Assembly: GCA_902705825.1 (NCBI GenBank)
Contig: CACSIL010000023.1
Location: 194,537-241,342 of the forward strand
DNA from: Halioglobus japonicus
Lineage (GTDB): Bacteria > Pseudomonadota > Gammaproteobacteria > Pseudomonadales > Halieaceae
Direction: 5' to 3'
DNA: 46,806 nucleotides
Made by a program: the position numbers and the translations under genes. The notes below the pieces were generated by a model, which worked only from the letters and a program-made list of their open reading frames with translations, was not told the DNA's origin and made no database searches. Below, piece after piece: positions 1 through 9,547 of this stretch (position 1 is its first letter; each line of letters opens with the position of its first letter).

Positions 1-1
1 C

Positions 2-145
2 GACGGTAAAAGTATCATGTCGGTGATGATGCTGGCCGCCGGCAAAGGCACGGTGCTGGATCTTGAAATTGATGGCCGCGATGAACAAGAAGCACTGGCC
101 GCATTGCAGAAGCTACTTGAAAATCGCTTCGACGAACCTGAGTAA
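2..145 (+). CDS. npr: HPr-family phosphocarrier (NPr-like), C-terminal part
   Basis: This frame is open from the left edge to a TAA at 143-145 and gives the last 47 residues of a small protein. The stretch DGKSIMSVMMLAAGKGTVL followed by an acidic helix matches the C-terminal half of HPr, including the region around the regulatory serine (KSIM). The phosphorylatable histidine lies outside the window. In relatives an HPr-like protein at this place (npr/ptsO) works with ptsN and ptsP in the nitrogen phosphotransferase system. The downstream neighbour mgtE fits that context. NPr rather than a sugar-PTS HPr is inferred from synteny. Confidence 0.8.
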   Translation, partial: DGKSIMSVMMLAAGKGTVLDLEIDGRDEQEALAALQKLLENRFDEPE

Positions 146-246
146 ACGGCACTTCCGTAACTAATCACGTTGTTGCACGCGTCACTTTTCCGGATAATTC
201 TTTCTGCGGACATCCTGTCCTGAGGGGTTTTTTTCCGGGTATCCAC

Positions 247-1599
247 ATGGCGCAAAATCAAGAAATTTCCCAACGAACTCTCGACAGACTTTCCTCGGCC
301 CTTGAAAGCGGCACGTTCGTCGACGTCCGGCGCATGCTGAATGGCTTATCTCCTCCCGACATCGCGCACCTGATCGAATCCTCCCCGCCACGCTTCAGAC
401 ATATTCTCTGGCAGATGGTGGATGCCGAGCGCGAAGGCGAAGTCCTTGGCGAGTTGGGCGATGACTTGCAGGCACAATTCCTGGCAGCGATGAACGCTGC
501 AGAGGTCGTACAGCTCACCGAGCACCTGGAAGACGACGACATCGCTGACATCCTGCAGCAGTTGCCCGGCCATGTCATGCAGGAAGTGCTCTTCGCGATG
601 GACCAGCAGGACCGGGCGCGACTCGAACGGGTCATGCACTACCCGGACGACATCGCCGGTGGCTTGATGAACACCGACACGATCACGATCAGGGCCGCGC
701 TGACTCTGGATGTGGTTTTGCGCTATCTGCGCCGGCATAGCGAAATCCCGAAGATGACAGACAATCTGATCGTGGTAAATCGCTCCGACAGATATATCGG
801 TCTGTTACCCCTGCGCACGCTGTTGGTCTCCGACCCCGCGACGTCGGTACGGGAAATGATGGTCACCGACGTCGACCCGATAAACGTCAACATGTCTGAC
901 ACAGACGTCACCCGGCTGTTTGAGCGCAACGATTGGGTGTCAGCTCCTGTAGTCGACGATAATGGCACGCTGCTGGGACGCATCACCATCGATGACGTGG
1001 TGGATGTTATCCGCGAAGATGCGGACCGCTCTCTGATGTCCATGGCCGGACTGGATGAGGATGCTGACACCTTTGCCCCGTTTATCCGCTCCGCGCCACG
1101 CCGCGCGATATGGCTGGGAATCAACCTGATTACCGCGTTCATTGCGGCATCCGTTATCAACCTGTTCCAGGGCACAATCGAAAAGGTTGTCGCACTGGCC
1201 GTTCTGATGCCTATCGTGGCCTCCATGGGCGGCATTGCCGGGACACAAACGCTCACGCTGGTGGTCCGCGGCATCGCGATGGGGCAGATAGGCAGAAGCA
1301 ACCAGGCCTGGCTGATAAACCGGGAACTCCAGATCGGGCTGATGAATGGTATCCTGTGGGCGGGCGTCGTCGCTGTCGCAGCATCGGTCTGGTTTAACGA
1401 CTGGAACATTGGCGGAATCATCGCGGCTGCGATGGTCATCAATCTGGTGACAGCGGCTCTTGTAGGAGCCATATTGCCACTGTTCCTGACACGGATACGC
1501 ATCGACCCGGCGTTAGCAGGCGGTGTCGTTCTCACCACCGTGACAGATGTAGTCGGTTTTGTCTCATTTCTTGGTCTGGCGACACTATTCTATGGCTAA
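247..1599 (+). CDS. mgtE: Magnesium channel/transporter MgtE
   Basis: The 450-aa product has the MgtE layout: a cytosolic N domain (about residues 20-130), a CBS pair (about 135-255), then a C-terminal membrane domain of five predicted helices (about 285-450). MgtE is a Mg2+-gated inner-membrane Mg2+ channel. The pore motif MPIVASMGG-x-AGTQT is at residues 321-335. Residue 330, normally Asn in family members (GGNAG), is Ile here (codon ATT at 1234-1236). The ATG at 247 follows a T-rich stretch without a strong Shine-Dalgarno. The last 8 nt overlap darP, so the two are probably cotranslated. Family assignment is firm; normal transport activity is less certain because of the pore change. Confidence 0.95.
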   Translation: MAQNQEISQRTLDRLSSALESGTFVDVRRMLNGLSPPDIAHLIESSPPRFRHILWQMVDAEREGEVLGELGDDLQAQFLAAMNAAEVVQLTEHLEDDDIADILQQLPGHVMQEVLFAMDQQDRARLERVMHYPDDIAGGLMNTDTITIRAALTLDVVLRYLRRHSEIPKMTDNLIVVNRSDRYIGLLPLRTLLVSDPATSVREMMVTDVDPINVNMSDTDVTRLFERNDWVSAPVVDDNGTLLGRITIDDVVDVIREDADRSLMSMAGLDEDADTFAPFIRSAPRRAIWLGINLITAFIAASVINLFQGTIEKVVALAVLMPIVASMGGIAGTQTLTLVVRGIAMGQIGRSNQAWLINRELQIGLMNGILWAGVVAVAASVWFNDWNIGGIIAAAMVINLVTAALVGAILPLFLTRIRIDPALAGGVVLTTVTDVVGFVSFLGLATLFYG

Positions 1600-2125
1600 A
1601 CAACGCTCAACTGACGATGTCGAAATAGACGATGCGCCCAGTAAAAGTGCACTCAAAAGGGAGATGCACCGCCTGCAGGCGATGGGCGAATCACTGGTCG
1701 ACCTGAATGACAGTCAGCTGGAGCGAATTCCCGTCGATGATGACAGGCTTTTGTCCGCTATCCGCGAGTGCCGTCAGATACGCAGTAACAGCGCGCGCAA
1801 GCGCCATCTGCAGTTCATTGGCAAATTGATGCGCAACATCGATCCGGCTCCGATTGAACAGGCACTGCAGGCCCTGTATACCACGCGACAGCAAAACGCG
1901 GCCGCCTTCCACCAACTGGAACAGTTGCGCACGGATATACTGGCAGAGGGCATTACAGGGGTGGAACTGGCGGTGGCGCGTTTTCCCAACGCAGATAGAC
2001 AGCACTTGCGGCAGTTACTGTTACAGCACGGGCGCGAGACCAAACGACACAAACCCCCTGCGGCCAGCCGCAAACTGTTCGCCTACCTCAGAGAGCTGCA
2101 GGATGCTCAGGGCGATACTGACTGA
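1592..2125 (+). CDS. darP: Dual-action ribosome maturation protein DarP (YjgA, DUF615)
   Basis: The 177-aa, charged, mostly helical protein belongs to the YjgA/DUF615 family, now called DarP, which assists late 50S subunit assembly in E. coli. Family-typical parts are the N-terminal SKSALKREMHRLQAMGESLV, the central SARKRHLQFIGKLMR and the C-terminal SRKLFAYLREL. The ATG at 1592 is chosen over an upstream in-frame ATG at 1559 because family alignments begin just before the KSALKRE segment. It overlaps mgtE by 8 nt. Its 3' end also overlaps the convergent yhdP stop by about 19 bp, a tight tail-to-tail arrangement. Confidence 0.93.
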   Translation: MAKQRSTDDVEIDDAPSKSALKREMHRLQAMGESLVDLNDSQLERIPVDDDRLLSAIRECRQIRSNSARKRHLQFIGKLMRNIDPAPIEQALQALYTTRQQNAAAFHQLEQLRTDILAEGITGVELAVARFPNADRQHLRQLLLQHGRETKRHKPPAASRKLFAYLRELQDAQGDTD

Positions 2126-5100
2126 ACCGGAGACAGCGCGTCAGCGCTTGGGCCATCTGCCGAAGTGTTCGCGGGACTCTTTGATGCGCTGTCAAAAATA
2201 CGATCAAAGCTGACCTCAGGTTCATCCCATGAACCACCTATTTTATAGACGGCACTGGAAAGCCGATTCATTTGCTCACTGAACACCTGGCTCACTACAA
2301 ATACACCTGCAGCCACAGGCAGGCTGGCGGCGAGTGCGGCTATCCAGGGCAAGTTATTCGCCACCGGCAGAGTCGCCACCAATTGACCGTCAAGGGTTCG
2401 GCTGTGTAGATCAGACACCCCGCTGAATCGAAAGCTCGAACTCCCCTCCACATCCATACGCGCCACTGTCAGGATACCATTTTGCACTTTGATCTCACCC
2501 TGAACGCTGTCAAATGGTATACCTGCGTCAAATGTATTGGACAGGCTCAGGCGTCGCACCACATCGGCGAGGTTAAGGATACTGGCGACACGCACTGCAC
2601 CACTGGCACCGGCCGGCGCATCCAGAAAACTGCCGGAGCCTATCTGTAGTTGCAGTGTGCCCTCGCTATCGGCCAACACAAACGCCTGCGGGCTGCCGGG
2701 CCAGCGAAAAGCCACTTTGATATCGCCATCTCGCGTTTCCACGATACGCTCGTAATCGAAATACGCGAGGGTGTCACCCAGGTCTTCAAAGTTGAGCGCG
2801 GCGCGCACTTCGGTATAGGCCTCTGCCCCCTGATGCCATGTCAGCTGCCCGGGTTGCCCGGCGCTCAACCGCAGCCCGGCCAGCTCACCTGTCAGCTGAT
2901 CCAGAGTGATCACATCGGCTTCACTGATGAGTTCAAAACCCAGTTCTCCAAAGCGCTGCTCTGATTGAAAGATATTGTTCAATGACACATTCAGCCTGGG
3001 CAACTCCCAGCGTGCATTACCATCATTCTCAGCAAGCTTGAAATCCGGCAGGCCGTCGATATCCAGGTATTCCACGGCAAGGCTCAGAGGAGCGTCCTCG
3101 GGATTACTGGAAAGCTCACCACGCAGCCAATCGGTTGCCAGATTTAACTGCCACTGCTCGGGATCAAGTGCCAGATCAAAAACCAGGTCGTGAAGGTCCT
3201 GCCCCGCTACAATCACACTATCAGCGCGCAGCTGGTCAACTTCCACCTTGAAGGATGCCGCAGCTGCCCCCCCCTGCTGCGTCTTCTGCCCAGGTGTCAC
3301 CTCCGCTACAGAATCGGCCTTCGTTATCTGCTCGGACGCTGCACCCCCGCCTTTCCAAAGCGCATCCAGATCGCCAAAATATTGATCCAGCAGAAGCAAC
3401 CATTCATCGATCTGTAGCAGCGGCGTATGACCTGCGACACGCAGGACACCATCACTGACATCCGGTGCCTGCTGATTAATCCCCAGCGCACCCGCGCGCA
3501 CAATCCCTGCATCCATTGCAAGGCGCAGATGTAAATCCTCTCCAACATCCAGTGCTAGTGGTGTAATACCTTGTGCCAGCGGTGTTTCCAGTCGAAAACG
3601 TCTCTGCTCCTGCGTGCTTTTCTGCCATGGCTGCGGCAGGTCCAGGCTGACACCCTGCAGATCACTGGTAACAGTCAGCACAGGCGATGTGCCAGGCGCG
3701 AGGCGGATAACCAGGTCTGCCGCTGTTTGGCCACTGGCGAAGGCCAGAGTATCAAGCTGCAACCAGCGACGAACATCGGCCAATGCGACGCGAGTATCCA
3801 GTTCGATATCCACAATGGTGGTAGCCGGATCGTATGCGCCACTAGTGCCACCGTGTTGCTGGCGCAGCGTTGCAGTGACGGCATTGCCCCAGAGCGTTGC
3901 GGCCAACTCCGTCCCACTGAAGCCGGTTGCAGTGCTGTACTCAAACTCGCCATTGAGCGACTCTAACGGCAGCTTACCAGGCATTACCATCAACTCTACA
4001 TCGCGCCACAACGTGGCAACCTCCACCTGCGGCTTTGCGGTTTTTTCGCTGAGATTCATGTGCAATTGCAGTTCCGTGTCCAATTGACCAGTGGCTGTCC
4101 ACGCAGCAAAAGTCGGCCCGACGACCTGCGCCAACGGTGATCCCTCCAGCACTTTGAAGCCATCACTGACGGGGCCGTGCAAACTCCCCTGCAGATCCAG
4201 CGTGAGATCACCGGCATCGCTGATCCGGGTTTCCACAGAAAGCTGATCAACTTGGGAGTTGTACAGACTGGCCTGTTCCGCCCACACACTGACATCACTG
4301 TCATCAATAAGAACAACGCCCTCCTCGACCAGCACGGGTGGCCACAGCGGGTGGTAGTTCAGTGCCGTGTTCGCAACATTGAATGCCAACTGCACCGTGC
4401 GCAGCGCCGCCGCACCGGGTCTGAGGCTGCCGCGCCAGAGGAAAGCTCCCTGTTCGATATCACCCTCGCCAATGCTATCGGACAACCAGTTGAGCAAAGC
4501 GGGATCGAGAGTGTAGGGGATGTATTTTATACGGTGTACAGGATGGGTATCATGCAAGCCCACCAGCAGCTCCATCTCGATCCCGATCTCGTCCTCCATC
4601 AACGGTATATAGAGGCCGAACAGCACCTTCGCAACTCCCTCCTCTCCCAGCGTTGTCAGTAGTCCGCTGGAAAGCACCATCGCCTCGGCATTCCAGTCCA
4701 GATGCAGTGTGCCGTATAGATCGTCGAAGTGGAGCGGTTCGCGGTAGATGGCGGGGAAATTCAGACTCATCGACTGACTATCGAGAATCACAAAGCCACC
4801 CGTGGCGGAAAGCTCAACAAAGCCGGCCGCAGCCGTGACGCCAGGCGCGCCGCGCAGAGAATCGACGGCCAAATCTTCAAAATTCGCCGTTAGCTGCCAG
4901 TCTTCCCTTGGTTGATTGATATCGTCGACTTTAATCTGCAGTGCTGAGACATCGCCCCGCGGCTGCATTGCGGTGAAAGCCTCGCGCAGCGCTTCGGATA
5001 CGACATGCTGATTCGAGAGGATGGTGTTTATCGGCGTCAGTGAAAAGCCACTGGAGCGCACTTGCAGCGCGCTGCCTTCCATATCGACTTGTAGCCTGGG

Positions 5101-6072
5101 AAGTGTCCACTCGGCACCGTCATTCTCAATCTGCAAATTCGATACGAACAGTGACCATTGATCGTTGTGTTGTAACAACTGGGCCTCCAGCGCCAAACGC
5201 TGTAGAGGCATTTGCCAGGACCCGCTATCCGCGGAGACCAGTAGATCACCGCCTTCCAGTCGGGCCTGCAATGACGGCCTACCCTTGTCCCAGTTCAACC
5301 AAAGCTCCAGATCAACGGTACCATCGGCCCAGGCGGTAATTGAACGCTCGGTAAACATCTCCCTTACTGCACCTAAGTGAGCGGACTGCATATCCAGATA
5401 AACTTGCCCCGAGAACAGATCGGGCCTGAAGGGATCACCCATGCCTTGTGCGACAATGGCTATTCGCGCACCGGCTGAGGAAGCTAGCGTGCCCTGCACA
5501 TGACGCTGACTGCCTTCTCGCGACAACTCAAGCTCCAGTGCCAGATCGCGCACCTCACCGTCCGGCATGGTAAGCAGCAGCCGGTTATTGCGCAGCGAAA
5601 CACGCTCGACATTCAGCAGAAACTCGCGCAGAGGTGCTGCCGTACCTACTGGTTCGCTCCCAAACCCTGCCAGCTTGAACTTACCTTCGCGCGATAGTTC
5701 ACCGCGCAGACTAAGACCATCGAGCACCAGGCGGGTCATCTGTAATGAACGTGTGCGCAGACTGTTAAGTACATCCACATCCATACGCCCGCTGGACAAT
5801 TCAAGCGGAGGACTATGACTACCGGGAATACTGATGCGCAACCCAGTGAGTATCAGAGAGGGGGTAAACGACTGCCACTCACTACTGACCTGTTGCGCCT
5901 CCACACCAAACGGCAGGCGCGCATTCAGCTCTTGCAGTATTTCAGTGCGAAAATTGGACAGGTTCGCCGCGAGCAGACGCCCCACGCTGACATAACTCGC
6001 CAACGTCACTATCAGAATGATCAGGATCACCCAGAGAGCGCTGGCAACTTTTTTGTAAACGAGGTTTTCCAA
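2107..6072 (-). CDS. yhdP: YhdP family AsmA/TamB-like envelope protein (DUF3971)
   Basis: The 1321-aa protein has one N-terminal membrane anchor (about residues 12-34) and then a very long beta-rich periplasmic region typical of YhdP. It ends in an AsmA-like C-terminal domain (about 1130-1300, with VQGEIKVQNGILTV and DGQLVATLPVANNLPW). YhdP, TamB and YdbH are large bridge-like proteins implicated in phospholipid transport to the outer membrane in E. coli. The start is TTG; an in-frame TAA two codons upstream excludes any earlier start. It is the last gene of the mreB-mreC-mreD-maf-rng-yhdP run, 26 nt after rng. Length agrees with the family (about 1250-1300). Confidence 0.93.
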   Translation of the reverse strand: MENLVYKKVASALWVILIILIVTLASYVSVGRLLAANLSNFRTEILQELNARLPFGVEAQQVSSEWQSFTPSLILTGLRISIPGSHSPPLELSSGRMDVDVLNSLRTRSLQMTRLVLDGLSLRGELSREGKFKLAGFGSEPVGTAAPLREFLLNVERVSLRNNRLLLTMPDGEVRDLALELELSREGSQRHVQGTLASSAGARIAIVAQGMGDPFRPDLFSGQVYLDMQSAHLGAVREMFTERSITAWADGTVDLELWLNWDKGRPSLQARLEGGDLLVSADSGSWQMPLQRLALEAQLLQHNDQWSLFVSNLQIENDGAEWTLPRLQVDMEGSALQVRSSGFSLTPINTILSNQHVVSEALREAFTAMQPRGDVSALQIKVDDINQPREDWQLTANFEDLAVDSLRGAPGVTAAAGFVELSATGGFVILDSQSMSLNFPAIYREPLHFDDLYGTLHLDWNAEAMVLSSGLLTTLGEEGVAKVLFGLYIPLMEDEIGIEMELLVGLHDTHPVHRIKYIPYTLDPALLNWLSDSIGEGDIEQGAFLWRGSLRPGAAALRTVQLAFNVANTALNYHPLWPPVLVEEGVVLIDDSDVSVWAEQASLYNSQVDQLSVETRISDAGDLTLDLQGSLHGPVSDGFKVLEGSPLAQVVGPTFAAWTATGQLDTELQLHMNLSEKTAKPQVEVATLWRDVELMVMPGKLPLESLNGEFEYSTATGFSGTELAATLWGNAVTATLRQQHGGTSGAYDPATTIVDIELDTRVALADVRRWLQLDTLAFASGQTAADLVIRLAPGTSPVLTVTSDLQGVSLDLPQPWQKSTQEQRRFRLETPLAQGITPLALDVGEDLHLRLAMDAGIVRAGALGINQQAPDVSDGVLRVAGHTPLLQIDEWLLLLDQYFGDLDALWKGGGAASEQITKADSVAEVTPGQKTQQGGAAAASFKVEVDQLRADSVIVAGQDLHDLVFDLALDPEQWQLNLATDWLRGELSSNPEDAPLSLAVEYLDIDGLPDFKLAENDGNARWELPRLNVSLNNIFQSEQRFGELGFELISEADVITLDQLTGELAGLRLSAGQPGQLTWHQGAEAYTEVRAALNFEDLGDTLAYFDYERIVETRDGDIKVAFRWPGSPQAFVLADSEGTLQLQIGSGSFLDAPAGASGAVRVASILNLADVVRRLSLSNTFDAGIPFDSVQGEIKVQNGILTVARMDVEGSSSFRFSGVSDLHSRTLDGQLVATLPVANNLPWIAALAASLPVAAGVFVVSQVFSEQMNRLSSAVYKIGGSWDEPEVSFDRIFDSASKSPANTSADGPSADALSPVQSVSP

Positions 6073-6098
6073 GCATTAATTCCGCGCGCACTGCCTGT

Positions 6099-7583
6099 TC
6101 AGAGCAGTATGATGTCAAACTGCTCCTGGTTATAGCCTGGCTCGGCCCGTAAGCTGATCGACTTACCGATAAACTCTGCCAGGTCGGCCAGATGCGCAGA
6201 CTCCTCGTCCAGCAACCGATCGACAACAGCTTGCGACCCCAGCACCATCAGCCTGTCGTTTTCATAGGCACGCGCATCGCGCATAATTTCCCGAAAAATC
6301 TCATAGCACACTGTCTCCGCAGTCTTGACCATACCGCGCCCGCTGCAAACGGGACAGCCTTCACACAGCATTCTCTCCAGGCTTTCACGCGTGCGCTTAC
6401 GTGTCATCTCAACCAGCCCCAGATCCGACACACCGGTAATCTGGTTGCGCGCAGGATCTCGCTGCATATGCTTTTCCAAAGTGCGGTGCACCTGACGACG
6501 ATGTTCAGCGTCCCCCATGTCGATAAAATCGACGATGATTATTCCGCCGAGGTTGCGCACCCGCAACTGTCTGGCCAGCGCGGCCGCGGCCTCAAGATTG
6601 GTCTTGAGTATGGTTTCTGCCTGGTTGCGCCGACCGACAAATGAACCGGTATTAACATCGATGGTTGTCATCGCCTCGGTCTGATCAATGATCAGATAAC
6701 CGCCGGACTTAAGGTCAACTCTCGACTCCAGTGCCCTCTGGATTTCATCTTCAACAGCATGCAGCTCAAACAGAGGGCGCTCGCCGCTATAGAGCTCAAG
6801 CAGCCCCGCCACTTCCGGCACATAGTCATTGCAGAATGCCTGCAGCGCTGTAAAACATTCACGGCTGTCGACCTGAATACGCTCCACCGATGGCCTCACC
6901 ATATCGCGCACAATACGCATATACAGCGGCAATTCCTCATAGAGCAGCTCCGTACCCGTGGCCGCCGCCGCGCGCCGTGAGACCGCAGACCACAGGCGAT
7001 TAAGAAAACGCAGGTCCGCGACAATTTCATCTTCACCCACGCCCTCCGCGGCCGTGCGCAAAATGAAGCCGCGAGGCTCATCCATGGGCTGGGCTACCAG
7101 CGATTGCGATAACAATTGTTGTAAACGCGTTCGTTCCAGCGAATCACTGATAAGTTGAGATACGCCAATATGATCGGTTTGCATCAGCATCACGAGGTAG
7201 CGAGTCGACACCGACAGCTCGGTGGTAACACGTGCTCCCTTGCTGCCCAGCGGTTCCTTGACAACCTGTACGACGAGTTTTTTACCCTCGTGCAGCAAGT
7301 CGGTGATATTGTCTGGTGAGCGGTTCTTGTCACTTCGGTTATTGAGAAGGCCTTGCGCTGCAACAATATCGGAGACATGGAGAAACGCAGTGCGCTCTAC
7401 CCCGATATCGACAAAAGCCGCCTGCATGCCCGGCAGGACCCGCACCACTTTACCCGCATAGATATTGCCGACGATGCCTCTGGTGGCGGAGCGCTCGATG
7501 AGAATATCCTGAGCTGCGCCATTGTCCACCAGTGCGACACGGGTTTCCATCGGCGTGAAATTAATCAGTATTTCTTCACTCAC
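6099..7583 (-). CDS. rng: Ribonuclease G
   Basis: The 494-aa protein matches RNase G, the endoribonuclease that matures 16S rRNA 5' ends and some mRNAs. Visible parts are an N-terminal S1-like RNA-binding domain (about residues 38-120, NIYAGKVVRVLPGMQAAFVD), the RNase E/G catalytic core with the metal-binding segment NLGGIIIVDFIDM (about 345-357), and a Cys pair CEGCPVC corresponding to the zinc-link. It lacks the long C-terminal scaffold of RNase E, which supports RNase G. The start is GTG at 7583 with a GA-rich upstream stretch. It lies 10 nt after maf, as in many gammaproteobacterial mre operons. Confidence 0.96.
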   Translation of the reverse strand: MSEEILINFTPMETRVALVDNGAAQDILIERSATRGIVGNIYAGKVVRVLPGMQAAFVDIGVERTAFLHVSDIVAAQGLLNNRSDKNRSPDNITDLLHEGKKLVVQVVKEPLGSKGARVTTELSVSTRYLVMLMQTDHIGVSQLISDSLERTRLQQLLSQSLVAQPMDEPRGFILRTAAEGVGEDEIVADLRFLNRLWSAVSRRAAAATGTELLYEELPLYMRIVRDMVRPSVERIQVDSRECFTALQAFCNDYVPEVAGLLELYSGERPLFELHAVEDEIQRALESRVDLKSGGYLIIDQTEAMTTIDVNTGSFVGRRNQAETILKTNLEAAAALARQLRVRNLGGIIIVDFIDMGDAEHRRQVHRTLEKHMQRDPARNQITGVSDLGLVEMTRKRTRESLERMLCEGCPVCSGRGMVKTAETVCYEIFREIMRDARAYENDRLMVLGSQAVVDRLLDEESAHLADLAEFIGKSISLRAEPGYNQEQFDIILL

Positions 7584-7593
7584 GATTCTATTC

Positions 7594-8217
7594 TCACCGA
7601 TCTGCTGCGGTAAACGCGGTAGACGTTGCGGGTGTCAGCGCGGTTTCAATTCCGTGGGCAGATAATAGCCGCCATGTCTCCCACAGAGGCAAACCCACCA
7701 CATTAGTGTAGCTACCCTCTATAGTGCGCACAAACGCACCTCCCAGTCCCTGAATGCCATAGGAACCGGCCTTATCCCAGGGCTCGCTGGTGGCCAGATA
7801 CGCTTCGCAGTCAGCAGGACTCAGCGCGGCAAACTGCACGCTGGTCGCTACCACATCGCTATCCATAACCCCGGCATCTAACAGGCTTACCGCGGTCAAC
7901 ACAGTGTGCCATCGCCCACTGAGACTGGTCAGTATCGCCATCGCGTCTTCGCGATCACGCGGCTTCCCCAGCACTGTACCGTCGCGCACTACGGTGGTAT
8001 CCGCCGCGAGCACCACATAACCGGAGGCGGGATAATGCTGTGCAACCGCCTGGGCTTTCTCCCGGGCTATACGCTGCACATAATCGGAGGCCGCCTCACC
8101 CGCGCGTTGCGATTCATCGATATGGGCGGGCTTAACGGTATAACTGGCACCGAGCTGATCCAGCAGCTCGCGGCGACGGGGAGAGGCTGAAGCAAGTATC
8201 AAGCGCGGGGCAGACAT
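7594..8217 (-). CDS. maf: Maf family nucleoside triphosphate pyrophosphatase
   Basis: The 207-aa product begins with the Maf signature LILASASPRRRELLDQLG and carries the ADTTV segment (about residues 72-76) that holds the catalytic aspartate. Maf/YhdE enzymes hydrolyse dTTP, UTP or modified pyrimidine nucleotides to the monophosphates and act as house-cleaning enzymes. Assignment to the YhdE subgroup (dTTP/UTP) rather than YceF (m7GTP) rests on its place between mreD and rng, where yhdE sits in E. coli. The start is 1 nt beyond the mreD stop, so translational coupling is likely. Confidence 0.95.
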   Translation of the reverse strand: MSAPRLILASASPRRRELLDQLGASYTVKPAHIDESQRAGEAASDYVQRIAREKAQAVAQHYPASGYVVLAADTTVVRDGTVLGKPRDREDAMAILTSLSGRWHTVLTAVSLLDAGVMDSDVVATSVQFAALSPADCEAYLATSEPWDKAGSYGIQGLGGAFVRTIEGSYTNVVGLPLWETWRLLSAHGIETALTPATSTAFTAADR

Positions 8218-8218
8218 C

Positions 8219-8707
8219 TCAAGTCACCTGGTAATAGCGGCGCAAACTGCGCAGGCTGTGCAGGATGACAGGCCACAGCAGGGCGCTGGACAGTGCCGGC
8301 AGCAGGAAAAGTCGCGGTAACACGCTCACACCCTCGATACTTTGCACCCACTGACAGATCAGCTGATTAATACCGACCAGAATGAACACCACTACGGCCT
8401 GCTGCCAGAGACTGTAAACTCGCAAACGCTGATAAAGTAGCTGGGATAGCAAAGCCACAACCACCAGAGCAAACGCGTTCTGCCCCAGCACTGAACCCTC
8501 CAGAACGTCCAGACCGACGCCCAGTATGAGGGCGGCGGCAATGCCCACACGCTGCGGAAGTGCAATACACCAATAGATGAGCGTTAGCGCCACCCACTCC
8601 GGTCGGCCCCACTGCAACCACTCGGGGAGCGGCACTACCGCCAGTACATACGCCAGAATAAAGGTCAGGATTATGACGGCATAGCCCTGCCCCTCCCTGC
8701 TCGCCAC
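8219..8707 (-). CDS. mreD: Rod shape-determining membrane protein MreD
   Basis: The 162-aa protein is almost wholly hydrophobic, with five to six predicted membrane helices, and matches MreD, the integral membrane part of the elongasome acting with MreC, MreB, RodA and PBP2. The YAVIILTFILAYVLAVVPLPEW start and the GLDVLEGSVLGQNAF segment are family-typical. The start is GTG at 8707, 3 nt after the mreC stop. Position between mreC and maf is conserved. Length matches the family (about 160). Confidence 0.95.
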   Translation of the reverse strand: MASREGQGYAVIILTFILAYVLAVVPLPEWLQWGRPEWVALTLIYWCIALPQRVGIAAALILGVGLDVLEGSVLGQNAFALVVVALLSQLLYQRLRVYSLWQQAVVVFILVGINQLICQWVQSIEGVSVLPRLFLLPALSSALLWPVILHSLRSLRRYYQVT

Positions 8708-8710
8708 CGC

Positions 8711-9547
8711 TCAGTCTTCCTGGGTTTTGCGTGTTGTGAACACCAATAGCACGTGTCGGGTACGATCCAGTGCAGCACTGGGCACAGCCAACACACGGGC
8801 GAACGTTTCCCCGGGATCGCGCTCAACCACCGTCACCACCCCCACGGGGTAGCCTTCAGGAAACCGCCCACCCAGGCCGGAGGTCACCAAAAGATCTCCC
8901 ACCTGTATATCTGTATTCGAGGAGACATGACGGACTTCCAGTGTTCCCAGCTCTCCACTGCCCTCGGCGATTGCGCGCACGCCGTTGCGATTGACCTGAA
9001 CAGGTACGGAGTGTGTGACATCTGTGACTAATAGTGCCCGGGAAGAACCTCTGCTGACAGCCACAATTTGCCCCATCAAACCGTCTGCGTCGATCAGCGG
9101 CTGCCCGACAAACACGCCGTCACTCTCGCCTTTGTTCAGCACCAGCTGCAGCCGCTCCGGATCTGGAGAGACGCCGATCAGTTCAGCCACCAGTACGTCG
9201 TCGCGCAGTAAGGCACTGGAGTTAAGCAGCTTGCGCAGCCGCACATTCTCACCCTGCAGCGAGGCCATCTGCTGCGAACGCCCCTGGAGTATCAGGTTTT
9301 CGCGGCGCAGGCGGTCGTTACTCTCCAGCAATTGTGTTCGCGACTGCGTGTGGGTTTCAGTCCACTCACTCAAACGTGTTGGCAGGTTCGCCACCCAGAA
9401 AATGGGCGCCGCCAGTGAATCGAGTACGGAACGGGCTGCTTGTAGCTTGTTGTAACGCAGGTCGGCACCGATAAGCGCGATCACAACGACCATCGCCAGT
9501 AATACGCGCCACAGCAGGGAGGAATCTTTGACAAATAATGGCTTGAT
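8711..9547 (-). CDS. mreC: Rod shape-determining protein MreC, probable AUC start
   Basis: This bitopic inner-membrane protein has a periplasmic beta-barrel domain and links MreB, MreD and PBP2. The first ATG, at 9493, would begin inside the membrane segment (MVVVIALIGADLRYN) and remove a family-typical N-terminus. The same frame continues upstream as IKPLFVKDSSLLWRVLLA, clearly the conserved MreC start (usually MKPLF...). An in-frame TGA at 9559-9557 excludes ATG, GTG or TTG starts. The codon at 9547-9545 is ATC, 5 nt after a strong Shine-Dalgarno (TGAGGAG, 9559-9553). I therefore annotate 278 codons from ATC; a sequencing error turning ATG into ATC is the main alternative. A coiled coil covers about residues 60-105. 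Confidence 0.85.
   Translation of the reverse strand: MKPLFVKDSSLLWRVLLAMVVVIALIGADLRYNKLQAARSVLDSLAAPIFWVANLPTRLSEWTETHTQSRTQLLESNDRLRRENLILQGRSQQMASLQGENVRLRKLLNSSALLRDDVLVAELIGVSPDPERLQLVLNKGESDGVFVGQPLIDADGLMGQIVAVSRGSSRALLVTDVTHSVPVQVNRNGVRAIAEGSGELGTLEVRHVSSNTDIQVGDLLVTSGLGGRFPEGYPVGVVTVVERDPGETFARVLAVPSAALDRTRHVLLVFTTRKTQED

Noticed and set aside
146..246. Terminator or Mg2+ sensor between npr and mgtE
   Set aside because: GGACA/TGTCC (208-220) and a later T run are separated by 7 nt, and no M-box-like or mgtL-like structure can be recognised; too weak to call.
4177..4662. 161-codon plus-strand frame inside yhdP
   Set aside because: Antisense shadow of a well supported 1321-codon gene; no family signal.
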